Positions 8,749-18,180 are shown, counted from the stretch's first letter. The stretch: 64,000 nt of DNA from Microbulbifer flavimaris (GCF_001641755.2 NZ_LRFG02000003.1:372001-436000), one strand, 5' to 3'. Program-made: numbers and translations. The notes: generated from the letters alone by a model not told the origin.

Positions 8749-9456
8749 GTGTCCTCCTCCCGCAGGCATTTCTTCAGCCAACTGTTGCTCGCCAGCGGCG
8801 CCCTGGCGCTGCCGGCTATCCCCCGTGCGCAGTCCGGGGAATATTACGATTTCTATTTCACCCGCCTGATGTATGAGTCCGGCGACTGGGATGTGGACCA
8901 GCGCATGCCGTCTAATGTGCTGAATTCACTGGTCGAATACACCAATCTCAAAGTTGACCCGAAGGAGCGCATCGTACCGCTGGCAGACCCGGCCATGTTA
9001 CTGGCCCCTTTCTGCTATCTGGCGGGGCACAAGCTGGTGGAATTTACCGCGGCCGAGGCGCGCAATTTCCGCAACTATGTCAATCGCGGTGGATTCGTGT
9101 TCGTTGACGACTGCAACCACGATATCGACGGCCTGTTCGCCAAGTCGTTCGAGGCACAGATGGTGGAGCTGTTCGGTGAAGGCTGCCTGCAGAAGTTGCC
9201 CGCCGACCACGAGCTTTACCACTGCTTTTTCAAGTTTGACGAGTTGCCCGTGACCAGCTTCGAGCTGAATGGCTGGGGCGACGACCTGGTGCACGATTAC
9301 CTCAAGGCCATTGTCGTGGATGGACGCATCGCCGTGCTCTACAGCAACAAGGACTTCGGCTGCGAGTGGGATTACGACTATCGCAACAAACGCTGGCTGG
9401 CAGTGGACAATACAAAGTTCGCCGTCAATATCGTTATCTACGCATTAACCACGTGA
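8749..9456 (+). CDS. Tat-signal DUF4159-domain protein
   Basis: 235 aa starting at GTG 8749. The N-terminus SSSRRHFFSQLLLASGALAL is a twin-arginine signal ending near PRAQS, the third Tat signal in this cluster. The mature part, from YYDFYFTRLMYESGDW through DPAMLLAPFCYLAGH and the glycine-rich NRGGFVFVDDCNHD, is the DUF4159 fold, a glutamine-amidotransferase-like domain often fused to or encoded beside MoxR/BatA-type genes. No catalytic triad is claimed. It stops six bases before the MoxR start, so the two are co-transcribed and probably translationally coupled. The function is unknown; I infer a role as periplasmic partner of the membrane module encoded downstream. Confidence 0.85.
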   Translation: MSSSRRHFFSQLLLASGALALPAIPRAQSGEYYDFYFTRLMYESGDWDVDQRMPSNVLNSLVEYTNLKVDPKERIVPLADPAMLLAPFCYLAGHKLVEFTAAEARNFRNYVNRGGFVFVDDCNHDIDGLFAKSFEAQMVELFGEGCLQKLPADHELYHCFFKFDELPVTSFELNGWGDDLVHDYLKAIVVDGRIAVLYSNKDFGCEWDYDYRNKRWLAVDNTKFAVNIVIYALTT

Positions 9457-9462
9457 ACCATC

Positions 9463-10485
9463 ATGGAAACTGAAACCCGCACCGCTACCGAGAGCGGCAT
9501 CGAGCAAACCCTGTCGGCGCTGGACAAGCTGCGCAACGAAATCAGCCGTGTGATCGTCGGTCAGGACGAGGTGGTGGACCAGCTGCTGATCTGCCTGCTG
9601 GCGCGTGGCCACGCACTGCTGGAGGGCGTGCCCGGGCTGGGCAAGACGCTGCTGGTAAAAACCCTGGCGCAGGCCACCGAGCTGGATTTCAAACGGGTAC
9701 AGTTCACCCCGGACCTGATGCCGGGGGATATTCTCGGCACCGAGATCCTGGAAGAGGACCACAGCACCGGCAAGCGCTTCTTCAAGTTCCAGCGTGGCCC
9801 GATTTTTACCAATATCCTGCTGGCGGACGAGATCAACCGTACCCCACCAAAAACCCAGGCCGCACTGCTGGAGTCGATGCAGGAATACGCGGTGACCATG
9901 GCCGGCGAGACCATGGCGTTGCCGCGGCCCTATTTCGTGCTGGCGACACAGAATCCCATCGAGCAGGCAGGCACCTATCCCCTGCCGGAAGCGCAGCTGG
10001 ATCGCTTCCTGCTCAATATCCATATCGATTACCCGGGTGAGGAAGACGAGATCGCCATCCTGCGCGGCACCACCGGCGATGAGGCGGCGACGCCCTCACC
10101 CAGCCTCGACGGCAACGCCATCATCGAGATGCAGCGACTGGTGCGCGAGGTGCACATCAGCGACGACCTGTACGGCTATATCGCCCGCCTTGTGCGCAGC
10201 ACCCGCCCCGACAGGACCAACACCGGCAGTGAAGACTCACCGCTGAACCAGTGGATCCAGTGGGGCGCCGGCCCCCGCGCCGGTCAGGCACTGGTACTGG
10301 CGGCCAAGGCCCGCGCGCTGCTCAGCCAGCGACTGGCGGTCACCCGCGCGGACATTCGCGCGCTGCTGCTGCCGGTGCTGCGTCACCGCATCCTGCTGAG
10401 TTTCCATGCCCAGGCCGACGGCGTGGGTATCGAACGCATAATCGAAGAACTGCTGCGGGTCTGCCCGGAGCCGGGGCGGGACTGA
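9463..10485 (+). CDS. MoxR-family AAA+ ATPase
   Basis: 340 aa. The Walker A motif GVPGLGKT is at residues 55-62 and Walker B LLADEINR has D122-E123; FVLATQNPIEQAGTYPLPEAQLDRF is the MoxR sensor-1/arginine-finger region. MoxR ATPases act as chaperone-like remodelers that prepare protein complexes, usually with a VWA or DUF58 partner. The DUF58 gene follows four bases after the stop and the DUF4159 gene precedes it. Here the expected clients are the neighbouring Tat-exported proteases or the membrane proteins, which is inference from position only. Confidence 0.95.
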   Translation: METETRTATESGIEQTLSALDKLRNEISRVIVGQDEVVDQLLICLLARGHALLEGVPGLGKTLLVKTLAQATELDFKRVQFTPDLMPGDILGTEILEEDHSTGKRFFKFQRGPIFTNILLADEINRTPPKTQAALLESMQEYAVTMAGETMALPRPYFVLATQNPIEQAGTYPLPEAQLDRFLLNIHIDYPGEEDEIAILRGTTGDEAATPSPSLDGNAIIEMQRLVREVHISDDLYGYIARLVRSTRPDRTNTGSEDSPLNQWIQWGAGPRAGQALVLAAKARALLSQRLAVTRADIRALLLPVLRHRILLSFHAQADGVGIERIIEELLRVCPEPGRD

Positions 10486-10489
10486 AATC

Positions 10490-11392
10490 GTGGATTTGCT
10501 GGACCCGCTGACACTGGCCCGCACCCGCGACCTTGCTTGGTTGTCGCGGCATATTGCCGCGGGTGTGATGCTGGGCGCTCAACACAGCCGGCGCCGCGGT
10601 GCCGGGCTGGAATTCCAGCAGTACCGCAGCTACCAGCCCGGCGATGCCATCAACCATATCGACTGGAAACTCTTCGCGCGCTCGGACCGCCACTACGTGC
10701 GCGAGGCCGAACAGGAAAGCCAGATGCATGTCTGCTTTGTCCTCGACGCCAGCGCCTCCATGGCCCAGCCCAGTTTTGCCATACCGGAACTCACCAAGCT
10801 GCAGTTCGGCAAATGCTGGATTGCTACCCTGTGCTGGCTGTTGCAGGCCCAGGGCGATCGCTGTTCTCTACTGGTGCTGAGTGACGCCGACCTGCGCCGC
10901 GTGCCCGCCGGTCAGGGAGAGGCCCACCACCATCGTATCGCGCTGGAACTGCAGCGCAGCCGCGCGGCGGGTCACTGGCCGGGACCAGAGCAATTGCAAC
11001 CGTTGTGGTCCCAGTTCGACAATAACTGCCAGGTAGTCCTGGTGAGCGACTTTTTCGAGCGCGGGCAGGAAATCAGCGATTTTGCCACGCGGCTGCACGC
11101 CGCCGGTCGCCCCTGCCTGCCGCTGCAGCTGCTGGTGGAAGCGGAGGAAACCTTCCCGTTCGAGGGCGAGTTGCGCGTGCGCGACCCGGAGGCCGCTTCC
11201 GGCAGCTCACCGGTGCGGGAAATGGACGCACGCAGCCAGCGGGCCCAGTACCAGCAGGCATTTGCCCGGGCACAGCGGTCCCTGGCTGCAGGCTTTGCCG
11301 GCCGCGAGAGCCCGCTGACCAGCGTGCAGATCGAGCGCCCGCTGGCGGATGCCGTCCAGCGCTTCGTGCAGCTGCACTCGCGGATTGCCTGA
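10490..11392 (+). CDS. DUF58-domain protein (MoxR partner)
   Basis: 300 aa from GTG 10490. The family signature GAGLEFQQYRSYQPGDAINHIDWKLFARSD lies near residues 35-65, and HVCFVLDASASMA (about 80-92) is the D-x-S-x-S metal-site motif of a VWA-like fold. DUF58 proteins almost always sit directly downstream of moxR and bind its client or substrate. There is no membrane segment, so it should work in the cytoplasm. It begins four bases after moxR and leads, 18 bases later, into the BatA-like membrane gene. Confidence 0.92.
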   Translation: MDLLDPLTLARTRDLAWLSRHIAAGVMLGAQHSRRRGAGLEFQQYRSYQPGDAINHIDWKLFARSDRHYVREAEQESQMHVCFVLDASASMAQPSFAIPELTKLQFGKCWIATLCWLLQAQGDRCSLLVLSDADLRRVPAGQGEAHHHRIALELQRSRAAGHWPGPEQLQPLWSQFDNNCQVVLVSDFFERGQEISDFATRLHAAGRPCLPLQLLVEAEETFPFEGELRVRDPEAASGSSPVREMDARSQRAQYQQAFARAQRSLAAGFAGRESPLTSVQIERPLADAVQRFVQLHSRIA

Positions 11393-11410
11393 TGGCGGGG
11401 GATACCTGAG

Positions 11411-12577
11411 ATGTCCTGGTTACCCTGGAGCTGGCAATCGCCGCAGTGGTTGTGGCTGCTGCTGGCGCTACTGATACCGCTGTTGATCCACCTGCTACAG
11501 CGCAGCGCGCCGCGGGAAATCACCTTCGCCGCCGCCCACTGGTTGCAGCGTCGCCAGCCACAGAGCTGGAAACGGCTGCAGCTGCGCGACATCGGCTTGC
11601 TGTGTCTGCGGCTGCTGTTGCTGGCGCTGCTGTCCGCCCTGCTGGCGACACCATTGCTGGAAAAACGCGATCAGACCGGGGCTCTGCTGCTGGTGGACCC
11701 GGCAGTAGCCCGGGGAGAACTGGATAGCTTTACCGAAGCCCGGGGACCCTTCGCGCAGGTTCTGTGGCTGCAACCCCGCCCCCAGCCTGTGGCCAGTACG
11801 GATCCCCGCGGGTACGACAGCTGGAACAGCCTCTCCACCCTGGCGACAGAACCCCGCTACCGCCGCGCCCATATCCTGCTCCACCGGGATACCGCTTCCG
11901 GCTACCGCGCCCTGGACTACAGCCCCCACTGGCAATGGCACACCGCCGGCATCACCGAAAGCGGGGCAACAGGAAATCCACCGGCCACTCCGTCCATTGC
12001 CATCATCGGCGAAGCACCGGCCTGGCTGGCGCCGGCCCTGCAACAACTGGCGGACACCGGTACCGCCCGGCTGGAGCCACAGGCACTGGCGGACCCGGGC
12101 CAGCTGGACCCAGAGGAATTTGACTGGCTGCTCTACAGCCGACCCGGCCCGCTGCCGGAGGCGGTGCAGGCCTTCGTGCGCAGCGGCGGGCTGCTGATCA
12201 GCGACGACTCGGTAACGACAGGACAGACTGTGGATTTTGTACCGCTGGTCGATGATGGCGGTCCCACCCGCGCAGCGGCGGCGCTGGGTCGGGGCAGCTG
12301 GCTGCGCTACCGGGACAGCTGGCAGGACCAGTCCTTCTATCGCCGCGCCCGGCTGCCACAGCAACTGTGGCAACAGTGGTCCCGGCAGGACTGGCCCTTG
12401 CAGTCAGAGCAGCAACCGCGCTGGCCGGCAGGTGAGCCACCAGGCCGCCCGGTAGCAGACAGTGAAGTGGCCACGGCGGCCCGGGAGCCGCTGCAGCAGC
12501 CACTGCTATTGGCGCTGTTACTGATGCTGCTGGCAGAGCGAGCACTCACACTGTCGCGGAGGCGGGTGGATGGATAA
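11411..12577 (+). CDS. BatA-like N-terminal-domain membrane protein
   Basis: 388 aa. The N-terminus has two membrane helices (about 12-30 and 58-80) around the motif IPLLIHLLQRSAPREITFAAAHWLQR, the BatA N-terminal signature. The central periplasmic part has no VWA MIDAS; a C-terminal helix lies near 360-380. BatA-type proteins with MoxR and DUF58 form the membrane arm of 'Bat' aerotolerance-like operons. Stretches such as AFVRSGGLLISDDSV look like a DUF4159/amidotransferase-like fold. It overlaps the next gene by eight bases. The role is unknown; membrane scaffold for the MoxR system is my inference. Confidence 0.8.
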   Translation: MSWLPWSWQSPQWLWLLLALLIPLLIHLLQRSAPREITFAAAHWLQRRQPQSWKRLQLRDIGLLCLRLLLLALLSALLATPLLEKRDQTGALLLVDPAVARGELDSFTEARGPFAQVLWLQPRPQPVASTDPRGYDSWNSLSTLATEPRYRRAHILLHRDTASGYRALDYSPHWQWHTAGITESGATGNPPATPSIAIIGEAPAWLAPALQQLADTGTARLEPQALADPGQLDPEEFDWLLYSRPGPLPEAVQAFVRSGGLLISDDSVTTGQTVDFVPLVDDGGPTRAAAALGRGSWLRYRDSWQDQSFYRRARLPQQLWQQWSRQDWPLQSEQQPRWPAGEPPGRPVADSEVATAAREPLQQPLLLALLLMLLAERALTLSRRRVDG

Positions 12578-14852
12578 CCGGATGCCTCAACGCCTGCCGA
12601 CCCCACTGCGCACCGCGCGACGGCACTGGACCCTGCGGGGCCTAGCCCCTTATATCGCGCTGGCGCTGCTGGCTCTGTTGCTGGGCCAGGTGAGCTACAG
12701 CCTGTTGCAGTGGCCCCTGTGGACGGGCATTGGGGCCGCGATGCTGGCCGGACTCGGGGCATTGCTGGATCACCACTGGCGCCCCGACCCCCGCTACCTG
12801 TGCCGGCTGCTGGATCGCCGCTACCCGGAACTGCAGGACAGCAGTGCCCTGCTGCTGGAAGCACCGGAGTCCCTGCCACCACTGGTGCGCCTGCAGCAAC
12901 AGCGCACCCGCGTCGCGCTGGAACAGCTGGTGGCGGGCGAGGCGCTGCAACGCTTCCGGCCGCGGCGCTGGCGACCCGCTATAGGCGCCACCCTGGCGCT
13001 GTGTATTGCCGTGCTGCTGGCACCATTGATGACTGCGGCAATTTCGCTGTGGGGCGGCAAGCATCCCGGACCGGGCGCCCCTGCCGCCGTCCCCGGCACT
13101 GCGGGGAATGAAGGGCCTGGCATTATCCGCATCGCAAGCGCAAAGGTCCGGGTGAGCCCCCCGGCCTATACCGGCCTGCCGGAGCGGCAACAGCCACTGC
13201 AGGTCAGGGCGCCGGAAAGCGCCCGTGCCCGCTGGACGGTGATCCTGACCGCGCCGGTACAGAGGCTGCAAATGCAGGCTGCGGATGCCGACTTCGATTT
13301 CCAGCCGCAGGGAGAGTTGCCGACTCTTGCCTGGACCCTGGAGCGACGGCTCACAGAAAGTGACTTCTACCAGCTGGCGGTTACCCGGGACGGCGGTGAG
13401 ATCCTGCTGCCGGAAATTCACAATATCGAGGTCATCCCGGACCGGGCGCCGCAATTCGAATTCAGCCTGCCCCGCGACAGCCTCACGGTGGTCAACACCG
13501 CAATGGTGTCCGGTGACGCAGCGCTACAGGTGCTGGTGACCGCGGAGGATGATTTCCAGATCACGGACACCGCACTGGTAGTGACCCTGGCCAGCGGCAA
13601 TGGCGAGAATGTGCGCTTTCGCAACGAACGCATTCCCCTGCAACCGATCTCCGGCAGCGGGCAACGCCAGCGTTTTGAGTTCCAGGTACCGGTGGACCGT
13701 TTCGCGATCGAGCCCGGTGACGAGCTCTACTGGTTTGTGGAGGCCCGCGATAACCGCACTCCCGCTGCCAATGTGGCCCGCAGCCAGCACTTTATCCTGC
13801 GCTGGCAGCAGGAGGAGATCTTCGGCCTGAGCGATGCCGAAGGCATGGCCATCAAGGTGATGCCGGAGTATTTCCGCAGCCAGCGCCAGCTGATTATCGA
13901 CACCGAGGCCCTGCTGGCAGAGCAGCCGGAAATTTCCCCGGGGGAATTCCGCAACCGCGCCACATCCCTGGCCCACGAACAGAACCTGCTACGCATGCGC
14001 TACGGAAAATTCCTGGGTGAGGAGGACTCGGCCCTGGAAGCACATGATGATGACCGCATGGCGCACGACGAAAGCGACAACCCCGAACATGAAGGTGGAC
14101 ATGGCGATACCGACGGACACCACGACCACCACGCGGGCGAAGGCGCAGTTAGCAGTGCCGCTTCGCAGGGGGAAGCACCACAATTCGGTGATGCTGCCGG
14201 CATTGTTGAGTCGGTGGGCCACCAGCACGACAACTCCGAGCACGCCACGCTGTTCGACCCGCAGACAAAAGAACTGCTGCGCAGTGCACTCAATGCCATG
14301 TGGAGCGCCTGGCGGGAGCTGTCGATCGTCGAACCGCAGGCGTCACTACCCCACCAGCATCGCGCCCTGCGCTTTATCAAGGAAGTGCAGCAGGCTTCGC
14401 GCATCTACCTGCAACGGGTGGGTTTCGAGCCGCCGCCCGTTGATGAGGGACGCCGCCTGACCGGTGAGCGCGAAGAAGTGGCACCGCCGCAGGTGATAGC
14501 CAGTTTTGACGATCCCGACCGAACCTTGCTTGAGTCCACCCTGCGCAGCCTGATGGCCGGGAACACCCCGGCAGATCGAGATCTCGCCATGCTGCCAGAA
14601 CTGATACAGGCCGGGGAACAGCAGGCCACCCGGCAATTGGAAGTGGGCAAGGCACTGCGACGATTCCGCCAGGACCCGGCATGCGGCCAGTGCCGGCGGG
14701 AATTGCAGGCGCAGCTGTATCAGCTGCTGGCGCCGCCGACGGCCGCGCCGGCGCTGCCGACCTCGGGCACTGGCAACGACAGCTACGCCGACTGGATTCA
14801 GGCCACGCAACCGCGCGATGCACAACCGGAACAAAGCGGGGGCATGCCATGA
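12570..14852 (+). CDS. DUF4175-like large membrane-anchored protein with His/Asp-rich insert
   Basis: 760 aa, three N-terminal helices (about 25-65 and 135-155) and a long periplasmic or cytoplasmic remainder. The region around 190-420 is beta-rich (VRVSPPAYTGLPERQQPL, then Ig-like strands), as in DUF4175 proteins of MoxR/Bat operons. Residues about 488-530 form a strikingly His-, Asp- and Glu-rich insert (14041-14160), including GHHDHH, typical of weak divalent-metal binding. The C-terminus has coiled-coil segments. Its stop overlaps the start of the next gene (ATGA). Function unknown; it is probably the largest component of the membrane complex. Confidence 0.75.
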   Translation: MDNRMPQRLPTPLRTARRHWTLRGLAPYIALALLALLLGQVSYSLLQWPLWTGIGAAMLAGLGALLDHHWRPDPRYLCRLLDRRYPELQDSSALLLEAPESLPPLVRLQQQRTRVALEQLVAGEALQRFRPRRWRPAIGATLALCIAVLLAPLMTAAISLWGGKHPGPGAPAAVPGTAGNEGPGIIRIASAKVRVSPPAYTGLPERQQPLQVRAPESARARWTVILTAPVQRLQMQAADADFDFQPQGELPTLAWTLERRLTESDFYQLAVTRDGGEILLPEIHNIEVIPDRAPQFEFSLPRDSLTVVNTAMVSGDAALQVLVTAEDDFQITDTALVVTLASGNGENVRFRNERIPLQPISGSGQRQRFEFQVPVDRFAIEPGDELYWFVEARDNRTPAANVARSQHFILRWQQEEIFGLSDAEGMAIKVMPEYFRSQRQLIIDTEALLAEQPEISPGEFRNRATSLAHEQNLLRMRYGKFLGEEDSALEAHDDDRMAHDESDNPEHEGGHGDTDGHHDHHAGEGAVSSAASQGEAPQFGDAAGIVESVGHQHDNSEHATLFDPQTKELLRSALNAMWSAWRELSIVEPQASLPHQHRALRFIKEVQQASRIYLQRVGFEPPPVDEGRRLTGEREEVAPPQVIASFDDPDRTLLESTLRSLMAGNTPADRDLAMLPELIQAGEQQATRQLEVGKALRRFRQDPACGQCRRELQAQLYQLLAPPTAAPALPTSGTGNDSYADWIQATQPRDAQPEQSGGMP

Positions 14853-16576
14853 GCCTGTTGATAGCGGCCATCTGTATCGCCGGCGGGCTGTTGTCCCTTT
14901 TACTTGTCGCCCGGCGCCATACCTCGGTGAGACGGCGCACCGCCGCCGCATTGCTGCAAATGGCGATCTGGCTGGCCGCCTGGCTGCTGTTCCAGCCCCC
15001 GCAACTCCTGCCCGCCCCGGGCACTGCGGTGCTGAACAGCGAACGCCTGCAAGCCGGTAATGAACTGGCACCGACGGCGGCGGGCCCACGCCAGGCGATC
15101 ACACCCGCCCTTACTGGCACTGAGCTGGCAGCACTGCCGACTCTGGCGGTGAGCGGTGCGGGGCTTTACCGCGAGGATCTGCTCGCCCTGCCACCGGTAC
15201 GCCTGGAGTCGGAAAACTCGGATCCCGAACTGGCAGAGGCCGATGGCTGGCAAGTGAACTGGTCACGCCGGCTGAGCCTGGGCCAGGAGTTATCCCTGCA
15301 ACTACGAGTGCCGCCGACACTGCCGGCAGATACCCCGGTAAAACTATTGGATCCCTTCGACACCGTGGTGGCGCAAACCACCATCGGCGAATCCCGTACC
15401 GTGACACTGGCAGATACACCGCGGCTCTCCGGGCGCTGGGAGTACCGGCTGCAGCTGGGGGAGGGCGAAACGGCGAGGCGCGAACCACTACCGGTGCAGG
15501 TTGACCGGGGCGAGCGGCCCCGGGTGTTGTTGTGGCTGGCCCGACCGGGTTTCGAGTCCGCCGCCCTGTCCCGCTGGCTGCAGGAATCCGCCGTGCCCGC
15601 CCGGGTTGTTACCCGGCTGGCACCCGGGATCGAGCGCACCCGCAACCTGAACGGATTCGACAGCGGCGATCGGGCACCGCTCGACCCCGCCAACGGCTTC
15701 GACCTGCTGATCCTCGACAGCCAGCTGTGGCCACAGCTGGACCGGCGCCAGCGGCAGCAATTGCAGCAACAGGCATCGCTCCTGTGGCTGGTTGGTGACA
15801 CAGTCCCGGACGGTTTTATCGATTACGCCCGTGCCCACGGTATGGCCCTGCACAGGGACGCGGCCGCTCAGCTGCGAGCGCCCTTCGGCGACAGCGATAC
15901 GCCGGCACTCGGCACTAGCGGTTTCCGGCCCGCTGCGCTGCAGACTGGCGACCGGATTTTACGGGGAGAGCGCATTGGCCCAGCCGCTGGCGACGATATC
16001 GCGCTCCACTGGAGTCGTGCGACTGCGGATGGGGCGCTGGGGTTCGTATTCTTTCGCAACAGCTATCGCTGGGTAACCGCCGGCTACCATCAAGCCTTCG
16101 CGCGCCTGTGGCAGGCCGTGCTGAAGCCGCAACTGGCCCATCTGGGCGAGGGGGCAGCGGTGGCGGTGCGCCAGGCAATGCCCCGCGCAGGCCACAGGAT
16201 CACCCTGTGCAGCCGCGGCTTCACCAGCGCTGCACCGGTGCTGTCGGCTGTCGGGGGCGAGCGCCGCCTTAAAGGCACGCCGTCGCCCGGCAGCTGTTAT
16301 GCCTACTGGCCGCGCGAGAGCGGCTGGTACCAACTGGAAGGTACGGGTGAGATGACCGCGGCACCGTTCAGCCTGTACGTCTTCGCAGCCGATGCCTGGC
16401 CCGGCTGGCAGCACACGCTGAAAACAGCAGCGACGCGGCAGATGGCCACCGCCAGGCTGGGGCCCGGGATCGACCCGGCACCGCCAAAGCGGCCACTGCC
16501 ACGCTATTGGCTGGCATTACTGCTGGCGGGATTACTGGCGATCAGCTGGTGGGGTGAGCGCAAGCTGAAACGCTGA
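14849..16576 (+). CDS. Unknown membrane protein, last gene of the MoxR/TldD cluster
   Basis: 575 aa starting at ATG 14849, which overlaps the upstream TGA by three bases (ATGA). A longer open frame from 14681 is out of keeping with this coupling and is not used. Two N-terminal helices (about 3-20 and 30-50) and one C-terminal helix (about 550-567, ending in WGERKLKR) bracket a large extracytoplasmic region. The middle carries a glutamine-amidotransferase-like stretch (GFDLLILDSQLWPQL) also seen in BatA-associated proteins. No named family is certain. Its genomic coupling makes it a probable structural part of the same complex. Confidence 0.8.
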   Translation: MSLLIAAICIAGGLLSLLLVARRHTSVRRRTAAALLQMAIWLAAWLLFQPPQLLPAPGTAVLNSERLQAGNELAPTAAGPRQAITPALTGTELAALPTLAVSGAGLYREDLLALPPVRLESENSDPELAEADGWQVNWSRRLSLGQELSLQLRVPPTLPADTPVKLLDPFDTVVAQTTIGESRTVTLADTPRLSGRWEYRLQLGEGETARREPLPVQVDRGERPRVLLWLARPGFESAALSRWLQESAVPARVVTRLAPGIERTRNLNGFDSGDRAPLDPANGFDLLILDSQLWPQLDRRQRQQLQQQASLLWLVGDTVPDGFIDYARAHGMALHRDAAAQLRAPFGDSDTPALGTSGFRPAALQTGDRILRGERIGPAAGDDIALHWSRATADGALGFVFFRNSYRWVTAGYHQAFARLWQAVLKPQLAHLGEGAAVAVRQAMPRAGHRITLCSRGFTSAAPVLSAVGGERRLKGTPSPGSCYAYWPRESGWYQLEGTGEMTAAPFSLYVFAADAWPGWQHTLKTAATRQMATARLGPGIDPAPPKRPLPRYWLALLLAGLLAISWWGERKLKR

Positions 16577-16603
16577 TGTATCGTTCCGGGCCGGTAGCAG
16601 CTC

Positions 16604-17158
16604 TCAGCGGCTTTGCTCCGGCGATGACTGGCGGGAACCGGACGGCTCACCGCTGTGGTCGACAAAGATGAGCTGGTCGGTGTCGTAGCCGAGCTCACGG
16701 GCCTTTTGCAGAAGCTGCGCTAATTCCGCCTGCGGCATTTTCTTGTCCCGGGCAAGAATCCAGAGGTAGTCCCGGTTGTATCCCACCACCAGTGCGTAGC
16801 GGTAGTCGCCGTCCAACGCTGCGACCACGTATGAGGCATAGAAAGGCCCGAAGAAAGAGACTTCAAGATGTGCGGTACCGGGATCACCGGCAAACCTGGC
16901 TTTGCCGACAGCTTCCTGCCACTCGCCCTCACCCATCGAAAAGCCACGGTTAACCACCCTTACCGTGCCATCCTCGTTGCGACTGTATTCGGCGGTGACA
17001 TGGCTCAGGCCGCGTTCGAAGGAATGATCCAGACGGGCAATTTCGTACCATTTACCGAGATAGCGATCCAGCTCGAACCCCTGCACGGGCTCGACATTCT
17101 CCGGCACTCCGGTACAGGCGGAGAGCCAGAGGCAGAGAGGCAAAAGCCACTGTTTCAT
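16604..17158 (-). CDS. blc: Outer-membrane lipocalin (Blc family)
   Basis: 184 aa from ATG 17158; the upstream extension to 17293 is not protein-like. MKQWLLPLCLWLSAC is a lipoprotein signal with lipobox L-S-A-C, cysteine at residue 15. The lipocalin motif GKWYEIARLDHSFERG follows near residue 35, then FFGPFYASYVVAALDGDYRYALVVG and the C-terminal helix region. Bacterial Blc binds lysophospholipids at the outer membrane and is usually stress-induced. It is a single gene separated from fpr by a hairpin terminator. Confidence 0.93.
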   Translation of the reverse strand: MKQWLLPLCLWLSACTGVPENVEPVQGFELDRYLGKWYEIARLDHSFERGLSHVTAEYSRNEDGTVRVVNRGFSMGEGEWQEAVGKARFAGDPGTAHLEVSFFGPFYASYVVAALDGDYRYALVVGYNRDYLWILARDKKMPQAELAQLLQKARELGYDTDQLIFVDHSGEPSGSRQSSPEQSR

Positions 17159-17195
17159 GGAGCGGGCTCCTCTGTCTGCCTGCGGGCAATCGTCC

Positions 17196-17230
17196 AAACA
17201 CAGAGGCCACCCCGGGGGATGGCCTCTGTG
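17196..17230 (-). terminator. Intrinsic terminator after fpr
   Basis: A 10-bp perfect stem (CACAGAGGCC / GGCCTCTGTG, 17199-17208 with 17221-17230) around a 12-base loop. Read on the minus strand it is followed only by TTTGG, so the U-tract is short. It lies 50 bases after the fpr stop and just before the lipocalin gene. Confidence 0.65.
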
Positions 17231-17279
17231 TGATTCAGTGTAGCCGAGCGCCAGCGAGACTGACCCCCAACCAGGGCGT

Positions 17280-18056
17280 CTATTTTTCCACAAACGCCCG
17301 TTCGATCACGTATTCATGGGGAATCCCGGCCCGGGTCTCGCGAAAGCCCCAGTCGTCGAGGATATTGGTCAGATCCTTCAGCATCCCGGGACTGCCGCAC
17401 AGCATAAAACGGTCATCTTCCAGCGTCGGCTTCGGCACGCCCAGATCGTCAAACAGCTTGCCGGTGAGCATCAGGTCTGTGAGGCGGCCGGTGTTCCTGT
17501 AGGGCTCGCGGGTCACGGTGGGGTAATACAGCAGCTGGTCCCGCACCATCTCGCCAAAGTACTCGTGCTCGGGCAGCTCCCTCTCAATTTGATCCTGGTA
17601 AGCCAGCTCAGACACGTAGCGCACACCGTGAGTCAGGATCACCTGGTCGAAGCGCTCGTACACGTCCGGGTCCTTGATAATGCTGAGGAAGGGCGCCAGG
17701 CCGGTACCGGTGGACAGCAGCCACAGGCGCTTGCCCGGCAGCAGGTGATCCGCCACCAGTGTGCCCGTGGGCTTGCGGCTGACAAAAATCTCGTCCCCGG
17801 GCTGGATTTTCTGCAGGCGCGAGGTAAGCGGGCCGTCCGGCACCTTGATGCTGAAGAACTCCAGCTCGTCCTCATAGTTGGCACTGGCAATGGAGTAGGC
17901 GCGCAGCAGTGGCCGGCCATTGTCCTGGGGCAGGCCGATCATGACAAAGTGGCCGTTTTCAAAGCGGAAACCCGGATCCCGCGTGGTCTTGAAGCTGAAC
18001 AGGGTGTCGTTCCAGTGATGGACATCCAGCACCTTCTCGATATTCAAATTAGACAT
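17280..18056 (-). CDS. fpr: Ferredoxin/flavodoxin-NADP+ reductase
   Basis: 258 aa, the bacterial subclass I FPR length. FAD-binding RAYSIASANYEDELEFFSI (R-x-Y-S), phosphate/NADP loops LLSTGTGLAPFLSIIKDP and the C-terminal ERAFVEK are visible. The enzyme transfers electrons between NADPH and ferredoxin or flavodoxin and supports oxidative-stress defence and Fe-S assembly. It is divergent from a FinR-like LysR regulator with a 124-base shared promoter region, the Pseudomonas arrangement in which FinR activates fpr under superoxide. Confidence 0.96.
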   Translation of the reverse strand: MSNLNIEKVLDVHHWNDTLFSFKTTRDPGFRFENGHFVMIGLPQDNGRPLLRAYSIASANYEDELEFFSIKVPDGPLTSRLQKIQPGDEIFVSRKPTGTLVADHLLPGKRLWLLSTGTGLAPFLSIIKDPDVYERFDQVILTHGVRYVSELAYQDQIERELPEHEYFGEMVRDQLLYYPTVTREPYRNTGRLTDLMLTGKLFDDLGVPKPTLEDDRFMLCGSPGMLKDLTNILDDWGFRETRAGIPHEYVIERAFVEK

Positions 18057-18180
18057 TACTTTAGAACCACTTATTCCTGAATACTCTTAATACTGAAATT
18101 CTAGCGCTGGAACAACTATCGGCAAAATGGGATATTTCGATATTCCTTATATTTTTTTTCGATAATGTTAAGTCACCCCC
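18057..18180. promoter_or_regulatory. Divergent fpr / LysR-regulator promoter region
   Basis: This 124-base AT-rich gap separates fpr (minus) from the LysR gene (plus). It holds repeated ATATTTCGATATTCC-like and TTTTTCGATAATG-like elements between about 18128 and 18170, with several T-N11-A arrangements as expected for a LysR operator. The regulator presumably binds here and controls both genes. Exact boxes are not resolved. Confidence 0.55.
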
